A stretch of 64,000 nucleotides of DNA from Burkholderiales bacterium (lineage in GTDB: Bacteria; Pseudomonadota; Gammaproteobacteria; Burkholderiales; SG8-41). The notes under the pieces were generated by a model, which saw only the letters and a program-made list of their open reading frames with translations, had not been told where the DNA came from and made no database searches. Position numbers and translations under genes: made by a program. This document shows positions 52,313 through 63,153 of the stretch, one piece after another; position 1 is the first letter of the stretch, and every line of letters starts with the position of its first letter. The DNA lies in the NCBI GenBank assembly GCA_019635015.1, contig JAHCAG010000002.1, positions 140,425 through 204,424 on the forward strand. Direction: 5' to 3'.

Positions 52313-52807
52313 TTAAACCTGCACCGGCACAGCCGCCGCCACTGGTTCCGCCTGCAGCAGATCGACCACCACCCGCGGCGCAATCCCCACCAGAAAACCG
52401 CGGCTGCCGCCGTTGATGTAGATGCCGGGCAGTTCAAGCACCGTGCTCTCGACATACACCGGCATTTTGCGCCGCGTGCCGAAGGGCGAGGTGCCGCCGA
52501 CGCGGTAACCGGTGTGGCGTTCGGCCACTTCCGGTTTGCAGGGCTCGATGCGCTTGACGCCGAGGATGCGTGCCAGCGCCTTGGTCGAGACCTCGCGGTC
52601 ACCGTGCATCAGCACGATGCAGGGTTTGGCGTTTTCATCCTGCATCACCAGCGTCTTGATCACCGCGTGCTCGTCGACGCCGAGTTCACGCGCCGAGACC
52701 GCGGTGCCGCCGCGCTCTTCGTAGTCATAAAAATGCGGCGTGAAGGCGACACCCGCCGCACGCAGCGCCAGCACCGCCGGCGTCGATGGCATGCGCGGTG
52801 CGCTCAT
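52313..52807 (-). CDS. ybaK: Cys-tRNA(Pro)/Cys-tRNA(Cys) deacylase YbaK
   Basis: A 164-aa trans-editing enzyme that hydrolyses mischarged Cys-tRNA(Pro). The YbaK fold begins TPAVLALRAAGVAFTPHFYDYEE (in two stretches) and contains VIKTLVMQ with the catalytic lysine K51, HGDREVSTKALARILG, GYRVGGTSPFGTRRKMPVYV and a GSRGFLVGIAP loop. Its length is normal. It stands alone, 30 bp after the NUDIX gene on the same strand. Confidence 0.93.
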   Translation of the reverse strand: MSAPRMPSTPAVLALRAAGVAFTPHFYDYEERGGTAVSARELGVDEHAVIKTLVMQDENAKPCIVLMHGDREVSTKALARILGVKRIEPCKPEVAERHTGYRVGGTSPFGTRRKMPVYVESTVLELPGIYINGGSRGFLVGIAPRVVVDLLQAEPVAAAVPVQV

Positions 52808-52837
52808 GCCGCGCTTCCCGTCCTGCGCATTGCCGCC

Positions 52838-53473
52838 TCAGCGGTCATTGAGCATCCGGCACAAACTGTAGAGCATGCCCGCGGTCGCCCCCCAGATATA
52901 ACGCCCCTCGTAGGGGATCGCCAGGTAATGGCGGTGGCGGCCACGGAAACGGTACTCGCGGCGCTGGTAGTTCGCGGGATCAAGAAAATGCGTCAGCGGC
53001 GCCTCGAACACATCGGCCACCTCGAAGGCGTCGGGCACGACCTCGAAAGGCGGCTCGAGCCAGCCGACCACCGGCGTGATGCGGAAACCCGAGGGAATTT
53101 CATAACCGGGCAGGCGCCCGAGCAGTTGCACCCGGCCGGCCGCGATGCCGACCTCTTCTTCCATCTCGCGCAGCGCCGTCGCCTCGCGGTCCGGATCCTC
53201 CGGCTCGACCCGGCCGCCGGGAAAACTCACCTGCCCGCCGTGGTCGCGCAGATGCGCCGTACGCTGGGTCAGCAGCAGCTGCAGCCCCTGCGGCCGGTTC
53301 ACCAGCGGCACCAGCACCGCGGCATCGACGACCTTGGTGCCCTCCTTCAGCGAAATCATGTGCAGGTCGTGCTCTTCGGGCGGCGGCGGCGGGCGCTGCA
53401 GCCCCGTGCGGATGGCATCGGGCGACAGCCGGAATACGCCGGGGGCGAGGACTGTTTGCGGCAGGTCGTTCAT
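52838..53473 (-). CDS. NUDIX CoA pyrophosphatase-like protein
   Basis: A 211-aa NUDIX hydrolase. The NUDIX box GGRVEPEDPDREATALREMEEEVGI is complete (spread over about 103-127; key residues E107, R118, E119, E122, E123). The UPF0035-like region before it (LLLTQRTAHLRDHGGQVSFPGG) marks the CoA-pyrophosphatase group (NudL/YeaB). It is divergent from a small periplasmic protein gene and 30 bp before ybaK. Confidence 0.9.
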   Translation of the reverse strand: MNDLPQTVLAPGVFRLSPDAIRTGLQRPPPPPEEHDLHMISLKEGTKVVDAAVLVPLVNRPQGLQLLLTQRTAHLRDHGGQVSFPGGRVEPEDPDREATALREMEEEVGIAAGRVQLLGRLPGYEIPSGFRITPVVGWLEPPFEVVPDAFEVADVFEAPLTHFLDPANYQRREYRFRGRHRHYLAIPYEGRYIWGATAGMLYSLCRMLNDR

Positions 53474-53566
53474 GGTGCGGAAATTCTACCCGCAACCGGC
53501 GGGGCGTTTTCGTGCCAGACTGTTGCTGCAACGGCTTTTTTCCAATCCACCCGAAGGAGAATCCGC

Positions 53567-53818
53567 ATGAACAAGCTCGCCGCATCCGCACTCGCCGCCA
53601 CCCTGATCCTCGCCAGCGGCAGCGCACTGGCCTTTCACTGCCCCGCGGACATGAAAAAGATCGACGAAGCGATGTCGAAAAACCCGAAGCTCTCCGCCGA
53701 GCAGATGGCCGAAGTGAAGAAATACCGTGCCGAAGGCGAAACCCTGCACAAGGCCGGCAAACACCAGGCCTCGGTCGATACGCTGGCCAAGGCGATGAAA
53801 ATCCTCAACGTCAAGTAA
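53567..53818 (+). CDS. Small periplasmic protein, unknown function
   Basis: An 83-aa product. Residues 1-22 form a signal peptide (MNKLAASALAATLILASGSALA). The mature part is one or two charged helices beginning FHCPADMKKIDEAMSKNP, with one cysteine and a tail ...LAKAMKILNVK. AAGGAGA lies seven bases before the ATG. The sequence (AEGETLHKAGKHQASVDTLAKAM) resembles a single TPR-like hairpin. It is divergent from the NUDIX gene by 93 bp. Confidence 0.72.
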   Translation: MNKLAASALAATLILASGSALAFHCPADMKKIDEAMSKNPKLSAEQMAEVKKYRAEGETLHKAGKHQASVDTLAKAMKILNVK

Positions 53819-53837
53819 CTGCACACAACAAGACTTA

Positions 53838-53867
53838 CCCTCTCCCCGCTCGCTAGCGGGGAGAGGG
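53838..53867. repeat. Perfect 13-bp hairpin repeat
   Basis: CCCTCTCCCCGCT and AGCGGGGAGAGGG pair perfectly across a CGCT loop, 19 bp after the small periplasmic gene. No T-run follows, so it is not a standard terminator. It resembles widespread CCCTCTCCC-type intergenic repeats. Confidence 0.7.
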
Positions 53868-53903
53868 CAGGGTGAGGGGCGGCCACTGCCCTGTTGATCT
53901 TGC

Positions 53904-53928
53904 CACCGGTTCAAGCCGGTGTTTTTTT
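53904..53928 (+). terminator. Rho-independent terminator
   Basis: A 6-bp CACCGG/CCGGTG stem with a 6-nt loop is followed by seven T. It serves the small periplasmic gene and overlaps the 3' end of the convergent MOSC gene. Confidence 0.75.
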
Positions 53929-54420
53929 GTAATCCACCGCATCCCCCAGCGCAATCACCCCGCCCGTCAGCACCCGCGCGATGATCCCGCCGTGCCCGCG
54001 CATTGCGTTGTAACCGCCGGCACCGAGCACCTCCTCCATCCGTGAACAGGGCTCGCACAGCCCCGTGCCCTCGAACAACACATCGCCGATGCAGAAACGC
54101 TCGTCGTGTAGCGCCAGCAGGTTGATGCCCGACACCACGAGGTTGCGACGGAGTAATGCCGGGTCGACCGCCTCGCGCCCGAGCAGTTTCGCCACCACGT
54201 CGAGATGTTCACGCTGGATCAGCGTCACCTGGCGCTTGCCGCCGGCACGGCTAGCCTTGTGGTCACCGGCGAGGCCGCGGTCGGTGATGACTTCGACGGA
54301 GTTCATCGCCTGCAACGGCGCCCGCCTCGCGGGACGCAGGCCGATCCATTCGAGCTTGCCCGCGCGGGGAAAAGTTTCCATCAGGGTACGTAGCGGGCTG
54401 GCGGGATTCAGTTTGGGCAT
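53911..54420 (-). CDS. MOSC-domain protein
   Basis: A 169-aa MOSC protein. The family GLAGDH motif (49-54), QVTLIQREHLDVV and RRNLVVSGINL are present, with the conserved cysteine in LCEPCSRMEE (C122/C125) that could carry sulfur or bind molybdopterin. Such stand-alone MOSC proteins (YiiM-like group) handle molybdenum cofactor or hydroxylamine-type substrates. It is the last normal-GC gene before the AT-rich island. Confidence 0.85.
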   Translation of the reverse strand: MPKLNPASPLRTLMETFPRAGKLEWIGLRPARRAPLQAMNSVEVITDRGLAGDHKASRAGGKRQVTLIQREHLDVVAKLLGREAVDPALLRRNLVVSGINLLALHDERFCIGDVLFEGTGLCEPCSRMEEVLGAGGYNAMRGHGGIIARVLTGGVIALGDAVDYKKTPA

Positions 54421-54727
54421 GGGTCAGGACGGGTTGAAGGGCGGTAACGCAGAAAATGTATCATAACTATTTGATTTTATTTATATATTTTGAATTCTAT
54501 TTGTGATTGAAATTGCAAACGAACATCGATTAGGAAAACTCAGGCCAGATCTGACGCCCCGATGATTCCTTTACCGTGCACAAAATCACGCCCTATCATG
54601 GAACACCAGATCGGCGCAAAACATTAACTAATAAATCACCCAAATTTGGCAACTAAAAATATTAACCAATACACGTTAGGTGTCATCCGTCCGGCTTCTC
54701 GAAATGTCTGAGAAAGTCTAAAAAATC
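54421..54727. other. AT-rich gap, left edge of the accessory island
   Basis: About 300 bp without a supportable gene. It holds the AT-rich element at 54464-54485, the palindrome CCAAATTTGG at 54639-54648, and GTTAGGT at 54675-54681. GTTAGGT fits the integron core consensus GTTRRRY and is followed after 46 bp by the HEPN gene. No matching RYYYAAC lies upstream; the nearest candidate is CATTAAC at 54622-54628. Base composition changes here relative to the chromosome on the left. Confidence 0.45.
54464..54485. repeat. AT-rich recurring element (copy 5)
   Basis: Read on the minus strand, this matches the exact copies at 15602 and 59110 at 20 of 22 positions. It lies 44 bp before the MOSC gene start and at the edge of the AT-rich island. 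Confidence 0.6.
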
Positions 54728-55786
54728 ATGCTTACCGATGTCTTTTTTCGCAGATATGCGAATCGACCGATGTTCGCTAGCGTCGGCCAAAAAGAATCCG
54801 CGCTCTTTGTCCAAGCGTTCAGGATCGTCAACGAACAGATATGGAATTACTACGGTTACGACAAAAAAGTCGACGAAAGTGTCAAGGCGATCTGGACCGA
54901 CATACATGATCGCCTGTCAATGGAGATCGGGGTTAAGGAGTTGTCACCGAAGTACTACTCCTACCAGACCGAGTGGATGGGCAAGACTTACACGAAATCA
55001 GGTTGGAACGACATGAATTTCGTAGTAGAGCAGTGGCTGAACTTTAAGTTCGCTGAGAACTTGGACCCCGACACGTTCGTCAAGCGCCGCCTGAGCTTCG
55101 TAGAGTTGGCTTTCCGCACACGCGAGGAGCAAGTTGCCCAAGCGAATGCAGAGTTTCCTCAGCGGCTGGCCAATGCTGAGATGCAAGACAAGATGCCCCG
55201 GAGGCCAATGACACTTCCTGGCAGACGATCCGACGGCGTGCGCGCAATGAACGAAAGCATAAACAAGACGTTTGCGGCGAATGTGGATGAGTTGAACGAG
55301 CGATTTAAACAAGCCGATATGCCACTGCACTACCACAACGGCTTTTTACAGATCACGCAGGACGAGCGGGTTCAAGAGCAAGTTGAGCAACCATTCTGGC
55401 TGCTGGTGAAGGATGCTAAATGGACGAATGTCAGCATTGACATGGCAGAGGCGATCGATCGCAGGGACACGGGTGGCCGTGATCCATCCTTCTACGCCGC
55501 AAAGGCACTGGAAAGCACGATCAAAATCATCTGCGACATCAAGAAATGGACTACCGGCAACGAGAAGGGCGTTTCCGACTTCCTGAATCACCTTGAGAGC
55601 AAGGCGAACGGCGCATTCATCGAGAGCTGGGAACGGCAGTCAATGCAGCGCTTCTACACAGACGTGCGGAACGACCTAGGGCACGGCCCCGGCTCCAAAG
55701 ACATGCCAAATTTGACCCCACAGCAAATCGATCAAACCATCGAGTTCTGCATGTCGTGGGTCAAGAGCTTGATAAAGCGACTTTAA
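54728..55786 (+). CDS. AbiJ-like protein with HEPN ribonuclease domain (phage-defence candidate)
   Basis: A 352-aa protein. The N-terminus MLTDVFFRRYANRPMFASVG, with FVQAFRIVNEQIWNYYG after it, matches what I recall of the AbiJ N-terminal domain family 4. The middle (about 70-240) is helical and unassigned. The last 110 residues look like a HEPN domain: KALESTIKIICDIKKW and a catalytic R-x4-H at R314-H319 (VRNDLGHG). Related HEPN proteins cut RNA and abort infection when phage is sensed. Codon use and composition are AT-richer than neighbouring genes. No antitoxin gene is evident. It lies alone between a possible core site and an attC-like site. Confidence 0.72.
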   Translation: MLTDVFFRRYANRPMFASVGQKESALFVQAFRIVNEQIWNYYGYDKKVDESVKAIWTDIHDRLSMEIGVKELSPKYYSYQTEWMGKTYTKSGWNDMNFVVEQWLNFKFAENLDPDTFVKRRLSFVELAFRTREEQVAQANAEFPQRLANAEMQDKMPRRPMTLPGRRSDGVRAMNESINKTFAANVDELNERFKQADMPLHYHNGFLQITQDERVQEQVEQPFWLLVKDAKWTNVSIDMAEAIDRRDTGGRDPSFYAAKALESTIKIICDIKKWTTGNEKGVSDFLNHLESKANGAFIESWERQSMQRFYTDVRNDLGHGPGSKDMPNLTPQQIDQTIEFCMSWVKSLIKRL

Positions 55787-55826
55787 CGGGAATTACCATG
55801 TCCAAACGTTCATCAACCCAAACTCC

Positions 55827-55891
55827 ACCTAACCCGCAGTTCACCCGGACGTGCGCAACGACGGCGCTCGCCGATTAGCAGCACGTTAGAT
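55827..55891 (+). other. Integron attC-like site
   Basis: ACCTAAC (55827-55833, RYYYAAC) and GTTAGAT (55885-55891, GTTRRRY) bound a 65-bp segment whose middle can fold (GTGCGC with GCGCTC and outer CGG/CCG). The opening CCTAACCCGCAGTTCA... is like the start of known environmental attC sites. The right half pairs poorly with the left, so it may be decayed. No integrase gene is present. A 26-codon ORF at 55798-55878 overlaps it and is probably not real. Confidence 0.5.
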
Positions 55892-55904
55892 GGCCGATTG
55901 AATC

Positions 55905-56471
55905 ATGGCGACGCCCCTGCCAATTGACGAGAGGCTTGATACCGCCGGCCACCTTGTCATTCGTGCGCGAATCTTCTATGACGTTTGGTGGCTCTACGAA
56001 GGTGCCGACACACGTCCAAAGATCATCCACACGATGAACCATTATCCCGAGTACTTCCGTTTCGACAGTCATGCCCATTTTTTAGCGTTGGTTATTCACC
56101 TCGCAGCCCTTTTTGAGCGACGAGACGACACTATTAATCTGCCATCCCTGTTGGCTGAGCTGGCGACGTCCAATCTCGCTCCGACGGCAACCGTCACCGA
56201 GGTGCAGGAAATCCTGGAAGAGGCCGCCCCTCTCGCCCAGAAAACCATTATTCTGCGTAGCAACCTATTTGCTCACCGCAGCGCGTCTCTGAGCTACGCG
56301 AAGGCCTTCGAAAAGGCGGATGTGACGGCAAACCAGCTCGGCTATCTCTGCGAACTCGCCCTACAGATCGTGAACCAGTTGCTCCTAGCGCGAGGCCTCG
56401 ACGAAAGATTGGTGCATACCGTGCCTCGTAGTCATGCTGAGTCAATGCTCCGTGCTCTCGCGAAAGAATAG
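55905..56471 (+). CDS. AbiU2-like HEPN protein (defence candidate)
   Basis: A 188-aa all-helical protein. The region [13 protein letters not shown] carries R118-x5-H124, the spaced HEPN catalytic pair (RN-x-FAH-R type of the AbiU2 HEPN group). [10 protein letters not shown] (24-33) and a long helix to 75 form the front of the domain. It begins 13 bp after the attC-like core and has no Shine-Dalgarno, which is usual for first genes in integron cassettes. Its function is inferred from the fold only. Confidence 0.65.
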   Translation: MATPLPIDERLDTAGHLVIRARIFYDVWWLYEGADTRPKIIHTMNHYPEYFRFDSHAHFLALVIHLAALFERRDDTINLPSLLAELATSNLAPTATVTEVQEILEEAAPLAQKTIILRSNLFAHRSASLSYAKAFEKADVTANQLGYLCELALQIVNQLLLARGLDERLVHTVPRSHAESMLRALAKE

Positions 56472-56475
56472 CCTA

Positions 56476-56835
56476 ATGCCGCCGCACAAAGTCTTCACGA
56501 TGAAGTTTTCCAAGGTCTACCCGCTCTACGTCCAGAAAGCCGAACGCAAGAACCGGACGAAAGCAGAGGTCGACCAGGTCATACGCTGGCTGACCGGTTA
56601 CACCCAGTCGGGATTGCAGAAACAGATCCGGCAGGAAACGGATTTCGAAGGGTTTTTCGCGCAGGCGCCGGCGCTGAATCCGGACCGTTCGCTGATCAAG
56701 GGCGTGGTCTGCGGCGTGCGCGTGGAGGAGGTCGAAGATCCGCTGATGCGGAACATCCGTTACCTCGACAAGCTGGTGGATGAACTGGCGAAGGGCAAGG
56801 CGATGGACAAGATACTGCGGAAACCGGCTACCTAA
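56476..56835 (+). CDS. DUF2200 protein
   Basis: A 119-aa protein of the DUF2200 family: [75 protein letters not shown] and [20 protein letters not shown] are the conserved blocks. The ATG at 56476 is the family start, just 4 bp behind the HEPN gene stop. The function is unknown; a minor possibility is DNA binding. Its composition is back to chromosomal GC. Confidence 0.85.
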   Translation: MPPHKVFTMKFSKVYPLYVQKAERKNRTKAEVDQVIRWLTGYTQSGLQKQIRQETDFEGFFAQAPALNPDRSLIKGVVCGVRVEEVEDPLMRNIRYLDKLVDELAKGKAMDKILRKPAT

Positions 56836-56917
56836 CTCACGACAGATGACCGCAGCCCACACTGACGCCATGTTTCCATCACGCATCTACGTATCTGCGC
56901 TTAAAAGGCCCCAAATA

Positions 56918-57568
56918 ATGCCAGTCATTCAATCCGCGGTTGTTTTCCTGTTATTCGCTATAACCCATTCCGCTTTTGCGTCAAATGAATCAACATTTCA
57001 CCGCCTGTATGAAGCAGGACTGCGTGCCGACTCAGCAAAAGAATTTAGAGAAGCAAAAGATTTTTATGAGAATGCACTGAATACAGCCAAAATCAACAAA
57101 CTGCCAGAAGAATTCATTTCAAACTCCATGCTTAATTTAGGCCGGATGCAAGGTTATCTGTGTGACTATCCGGCAGCCGAAAAAACCCTAAAAGAAGCAC
57201 TCAGCCTTGAGGAATCAAGACCCAATTCAGGCCGCGCCAGTGATTCGGCCGCGAGACGCAAATCAACCGTACTGAAAATATCCTCAGCTCTCGCGGTTCT
57301 CACATATGACCAGGAAAATTATCCGGCATCAGTCAGTTACTTCGAAAAAGCAATCCCGCTGGCGGAAGAACTTGGCATATTGAATGCGGACCCACTACAG
57401 CTGAGCGACGTTCTCGACGATTTTGCACTTGCACTGGAAAAGGCGGGCCACATCGACAAAGCAGCCTCTACTCGAACCAGGGCTGCAAGCATCCGCGAGC
57501 CGTTCAGCAACAAGAAGCCTCGATTCCGCATGGTTCGATTCAGAGAGGTATGTCAGTCCAATCGATAA
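56918..57568 (+). CDS. Exported TPR-repeat protein
   Basis: A 216-aa protein. Residues 1-21 form a signal peptide (MPVIQSAVVFLLFAITHSAFA). Three or so TPR-like helical pairs follow: LYEAGLRADSAKEFREAKDFYENAL, SMLNLGRMQGYLCDYPAAEKTLKEAL and ALAVLTYDQENYPASVSYFEKAI (each split across lines here as A and B helices). The ATG at 56918 is chosen because the signal begins there. Codon use is AT-richer than the DUF2200 gene. No partner is recognisable. Confidence 0.72.
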   Translation: MPVIQSAVVFLLFAITHSAFASNESTFHRLYEAGLRADSAKEFREAKDFYENALNTAKINKLPEEFISNSMLNLGRMQGYLCDYPAAEKTLKEALSLEESRPNSGRASDSAARRKSTVLKISSALAVLTYDQENYPASVSYFEKAIPLAEELGILNADPLQLSDVLDDFALALEKAGHIDKAASTRTRAASIREPFSNKKPRFRMVRFREVCQSNR

Positions 57569-57610
57569 ATAACAACAGACATCAAAAGTACCGCAACGAT
57601 AGTTTTAAAG

Positions 57611-57648
57611 AAAACGCCCGCCGGTTTTCGCCGGCGGGCGTTTTTCAT
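57611..57648. terminator. Strong bidirectional terminator
   Basis: A perfect 14-bp stem (57611-57624 with 57631-57644) with a 6-nt loop and a T-run on both strands. It lies between the convergent TPR gene and fumC. Confidence 0.92.
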
Positions 57649-57668
57649 TGCGCTTAAGCAGCAGAAGC

Positions 57669-59078
57669 TTACTTCTTCTTTTTCTTGATCTTCATCCCCA
57701 CCATGTCCTCGGCCTTGACCCACTGATCGAACTGCTTCTCGGTCAGGTGGCCCAGCTCGATCGCCGACTGTTTCAGCGTCAGGCCCTTCTTGTGGGCGTT
57801 CTTGGCGATCGCGGCGGCCTTGGCGTAGCCGATGTGCGGGTTCAGTGCAGTGACCAGCATCAGCGAGTCGTTGGTGAGCTGGCTGATGCGCGCGAGGTTG
57901 GGTTCGATGCCGACCGCGCAGTGTTCCTCGAAGTTCTCGCAGGCATGCGCCAGCAGGTGGGCGCTGTGCATGAAGTTGCGGATCACCATCGGGCGGAACA
58001 CGTTGAGTTCGAAGTTGCCCATCGAGCCGCCGACGTTGATCGCGGTGTCGTTGCCGAAGACCTGGCAACAGACCATGGTCATCGACTCCGACTGGGTCGG
58101 GTTGACCTTGCCCGGCATGATCGAGGAGCCGGGTTCGTTCTCGGGGATGCTCAGCTCGCCGATGCCGCAGCGCGGGCCGCTCGACAGCCAGCGGATGTCG
58201 TTGGCGATTTTCATCAGTGAAGCCGCGAGCGTCTTCAGCGCGCCATGGGCGGCGACGACGCCGTCGCAGGAGCCCAGGGCCTCGAACTTGTTGGGTGCGG
58301 TGACGAAGGGCAGGCCCGTCAGTTTTTTCAGCTGGGCGGCGACGTCCTTCGCGAATTTCGGGTGGGCATTGAGGCCGGTGCCGACCGCGGTGCCGCCCAA
58401 CGCGAGTTCGCAGAGGTGGGGCAGCGCGGCGTCGATGTGTATGAGGCCGTGGTCGAGCTGGGAGACATATCCCGAGAATTCCTGGCCCAGCGTCAGCGGC
58501 GTGGCATCCTGCAGGTGGGTGCGGCCGATCTTGACGATGTGCATGAAGGCGCGCGCCTTCTTGTCGAGCGTGTTGCGCAGCTTCTTCACCGCGGGTTTCA
58601 GCTGTTTCTCCAGCGCGATCACCGCGGCGACGTGCATCGCCGTGGGGAAGGTGTCGTTGGAGGACTGGCCCTTGTTGACGTCGTCGTTCTCGTGCACCAG
58701 GCGGTTGGCGCCGCGTTTGCCGCCAAGGATTTCGGAGGCGCGGTTGGCCAGCACTTCGTTGACGTTCATGTTGGTCTGGGTGCCGGAGCCGGTCTGCCAC
58801 ACCACCAGCGGGAAATGGTCATTCCATTTGCCGGAGAGCGCCTCGTCGGCGGCCTCGACGATGGCCCTGCCCTTCTTCTTGTCGAGCACGCCGAGCGCCA
58901 TGTTGGTCAGCGCGGCGGCTTTCTTGACCATGATCTGCGCATGCACCACCGGCATCGGCATGGTCTCGCCGGGGAAATGGAAGTGGTGCAGGCTGCGCTC
59001 GGTCTGCGCGCCCCACAGCATGTGGTCGGGGACTTCGATGTCGCCCATCGTGTCGTGTTCGGTGCGGAATTTGGCCAT
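57669..59078 (-). CDS. fumC: Class II fumarate hydratase
   Basis: A 469-aa class II fumarase interconverting fumarate and L-malate without an iron-sulfur cluster. The family signature [15 protein letters not shown] carries the catalytic serine, and [16 protein letters not shown] and [20 protein letters not shown] hold the other active-site residues. The C-terminus is unusually lysine-rich (KIKKKKK). It lies 59 bp from maeB on the same strand; fumarase and malic enzyme handle the same metabolite. Confidence 0.95.
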   Translation of the reverse strand: MAKFRTEHDTMGDIEVPDHMLWGAQTERSLHHFHFPGETMPMPVVHAQIMVKKAAALTNMALGVLDKKKGRAIVEAADEALSGKWNDHFPLVVWQTGSGTQTNMNVNEVLANRASEILGGKRGANRLVHENDDVNKGQSSNDTFPTAMHVAAVIALEKQLKPAVKKLRNTLDKKARAFMHIVKIGRTHLQDATPLTLGQEFSGYVSQLDHGLIHIDAALPHLCELALGGTAVGTGLNAHPKFAKDVAAQLKKLTGLPFVTAPNKFEALGSCDGVVAAHGALKTLAASLMKIANDIRWLSSGPRCGIGELSIPENEPGSSIMPGKVNPTQSESMTMVCCQVFGNDTAINVGGSMGNFELNVFRPMVIRNFMHSAHLLAHACENFEEHCAVGIEPNLARISQLTNDSLMLVTALNPHIGYAKAAAIAKNAHKKGLTLKQSAIELGHLTEKQFDQWVKAEDMVGMKIKKKKK

Positions 59079-59109
59079 GGTATTGAGTCTGGAAAATAAG
59101 TTATAAAAA

Positions 59110-59131
59110 TATCAATAAAATCAAATACTTA
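59110..59131. repeat. AT-rich recurring element (copy 6, exact)
   Basis: An exact 22-nt copy of 15602-15623, in the 59-bp gap between the maeB stop and the fumC start. Relative to the downstream gene it faces opposite to the copy at 15602. Confidence 0.68.
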
Positions 59132-59137
59132 AGTGCA

Positions 59138-61435
<2,298 letters not shown>

Positions 61436-61701
61436 TTTCTGAAAACCGCCTTTCGGAAGATTCGACCGCGAGCCCGGGGCTGCGCGGGAGCGGAATTATA
61501 CCGTAGCCCCTCCCGCCGGCCGGCCGCGAGGCAGCCTTTTGCGCGCACTGCAAAGGCGCATAACGGCACCTGCACGGTGCCCTTGCCGGCCATGCGCACG
61601 ACGTGCTGCGCGGCAGTGCATGCACCGGAATGCGTGGCACAGGAATTGCTGAATGGCCGGTGTCGGCCCCATCGAGGCCATCGTCATCCCGGGAGAACGC
61701 C

Positions 61702-62661
61702 ATGAACGCCCTGTCACGTTTCGCCGTCCTCGTGCTGTGTATGCTGCCGCTGGCGGCCACTGCCTATCCGACCAAGCCGGTGCGGCTGGTGATTCCCTTT
61801 CCGCCGGGCGGGGCCTCGGATTACGTCGGCCGCGCGGTCGGCCAGTCGCTGTCGGAGTTGTGGAAACAGAACGTTGTTGTCGACAACCGCGGCGGCGCCG
61901 GCGCCACCATCGGCACCGGGCTGGTGGCCAAGGGCACGCCCGACGGTTATACCCTGCTGATGGGCGTCAATGCCGGCGTGGTGATCGCCCCCAGCATCTA
62001 TCCGGACCTCTCCTACGATCCGCGCAAGGATCTCGCGGCACTCGCCTCCTTCGCGCTGTCGCCGCAGCTGCTGGTGGTGACCAACGGCCTGCCGGTGAAA
62101 TCAGTGCAGGACCTGGTGGCGCTGGCGAAAAGCAAACCCGAGCAGCTGTCCTTCGCGTCCTCGGGCAACGGCGCACTGCCCCACCTCGGCGCGGCGATGT
62201 TCAACATGATGACCGGGATCAAGGCGGTGCATGTGCCGTACAAGGGCAGCGGCCCGGCGCTGCCGGACCTGATCGCCGGCCGCACGCAGTACATGATCGA
62301 CATCATCGTCTCGGCGCTGCCGCTGGTGCAGTCGGGCAAGCTGCGCATGCTGGCGGTGACCACGACCAGGCGTTATCCGACGCTGCCCGAGGTGCCGACG
62401 GTGGCCGAAAGCGGACTCCCCGGTTACGAGGCCGCGCAGTGGTACGGCCTGTTCGCGCCGGCCGGCGTGCCGGCGGCAATCGCGAAAAAAATCGAAACCG
62501 ACATCGCGAAACTGCTCGACAACAAGACGCTCCGGGCCAACCTGTCCCAGCGCGGCGCGGAAATGATGTATGGTGATTCCGCGCAATTCACTGCAGTGGT
62601 GAAGCAGGACATCGCGAAATGGGCGAAGGTGGTGAAGGAAACCGGCGCGAGGGCGGACTGA
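61702..62661 (+). CDS. Tripartite tricarboxylate (Bug/TctC) binding protein
   Basis: A 319-aa Bug protein. The signal peptide is residues 1-21 ([21 protein letters not shown]), then [39 protein letters not shown] and [13 protein letters not shown]. The ATG at 61702 has GGGAGAA upstream and starts the signal; the longer frame is not used. The next gene encodes an AtzH/HpxZ-like protein on the same strand, so this pair may work on one acid. Confidence 0.88.
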   Translation: MNALSRFAVLVLCMLPLAATAYPTKPVRLVIPFPPGGASDYVGRAVGQSLSELWKQNVVVDNRGGAGATIGTGLVAKGTPDGYTLLMGVNAGVVIAPSIYPDLSYDPRKDLAALASFALSPQLLVVTNGLPVKSVQDLVALAKSKPEQLSFASSGNGALPHLGAAMFNMMTGIKAVHVPYKGSGPALPDLIAGRTQYMIDIIVSALPLVQSGKLRMLAVTTTRRYPTLPEVPTVAESGLPGYEAAQWYGLFAPAGVPAAIAKKIETDIAKLLDNKTLRANLSQRGAEMMYGDSAQFTAVVKQDIAKWAKVVKETGARAD

Positions 62662-62689
62662 GCGCGGGATCGGGAATCAAGGGAAAAGC

Positions 62690-63055
62690 TTGGAAATCAA
62701 TATTCCGGAAGTGCTGGCGGAGGTGACCGCGGTCTGCCACCGCTACGAGCGTGCACTGGTCACCAACGACGTGGCGGTGCTCGACGAGTTGTTCTGGCAG
62801 AGCCCGCATACCGTGCGTTACGGCGCGGCCGAGCTGCTCTACGGCCACGAGGAAATCGCCCGCTTCCGCGCGGCCCGGCCCTCCGCCGGACTCGAACGCA
62901 CCGTCCTGCGCGAGGTGATCACCACTTATGGCCGCGATTTTGCGACCTCGAGCCTGCACTTCGACCGCGGCGGCCGCATCGGCCGCCAGATGCAGAGCTG
63001 GGTGCGCCTGCCCGAGGGCTGGCGCGTGGTCGCCGCCCACGTCAGCATGATGTAG
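62690..63055 (+). CDS. HpxZ/AtzH-like protein (DUF3225)
   Basis: A 121-aa SnoaL-like-fold protein. The core [40 protein letters not shown] and the closing [19 protein letters not shown] match what I recall of the HpxZ/AtzH group, linked to oxalurate and ring-amide breakdown with amidases. The start is a TTG at 62690 with AGGGAA upstream; no ATG fits. It follows the Bug gene by 28 bp. Confidence 0.78.
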   Translation: MEINIPEVLAEVTAVCHRYERALVTNDVAVLDELFWQSPHTVRYGAAELLYGHEEIARFRAARPSAGLERTVLREVITTYGRDFATSSLHFDRGGRIGRQMQSWVRLPEGWRVVAAHVSMM

Positions 63056-63153
63056 TTCCGCGGTACGGCCCCGCAGCCCACGCTGCGCGGCCTTTGTGCT
63101 ACCGTTGCGCTGCTTTTTCCGCACCGCCAACGCCGCACTGCCAACGCAATTAC

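Noticed and set aside
51848..53395. Long plus-strand frame running through the patatin, ybaK and NUDIX genes
   Set aside because: It crosses three real minus-strand genes. Only its last part, from 53567, is a real small gene.
55798..55878. 26-codon ORF MSKRSSTQTPPN...
   Set aside because: Too short, overlaps the attC-like site and has no ribosome-binding site.
56831..56840. ACCTAAC after the DUF2200 stop as a second attC start
   Set aside because: No GTTRRRY partner within the next 150 bp, so a full site is not supported.
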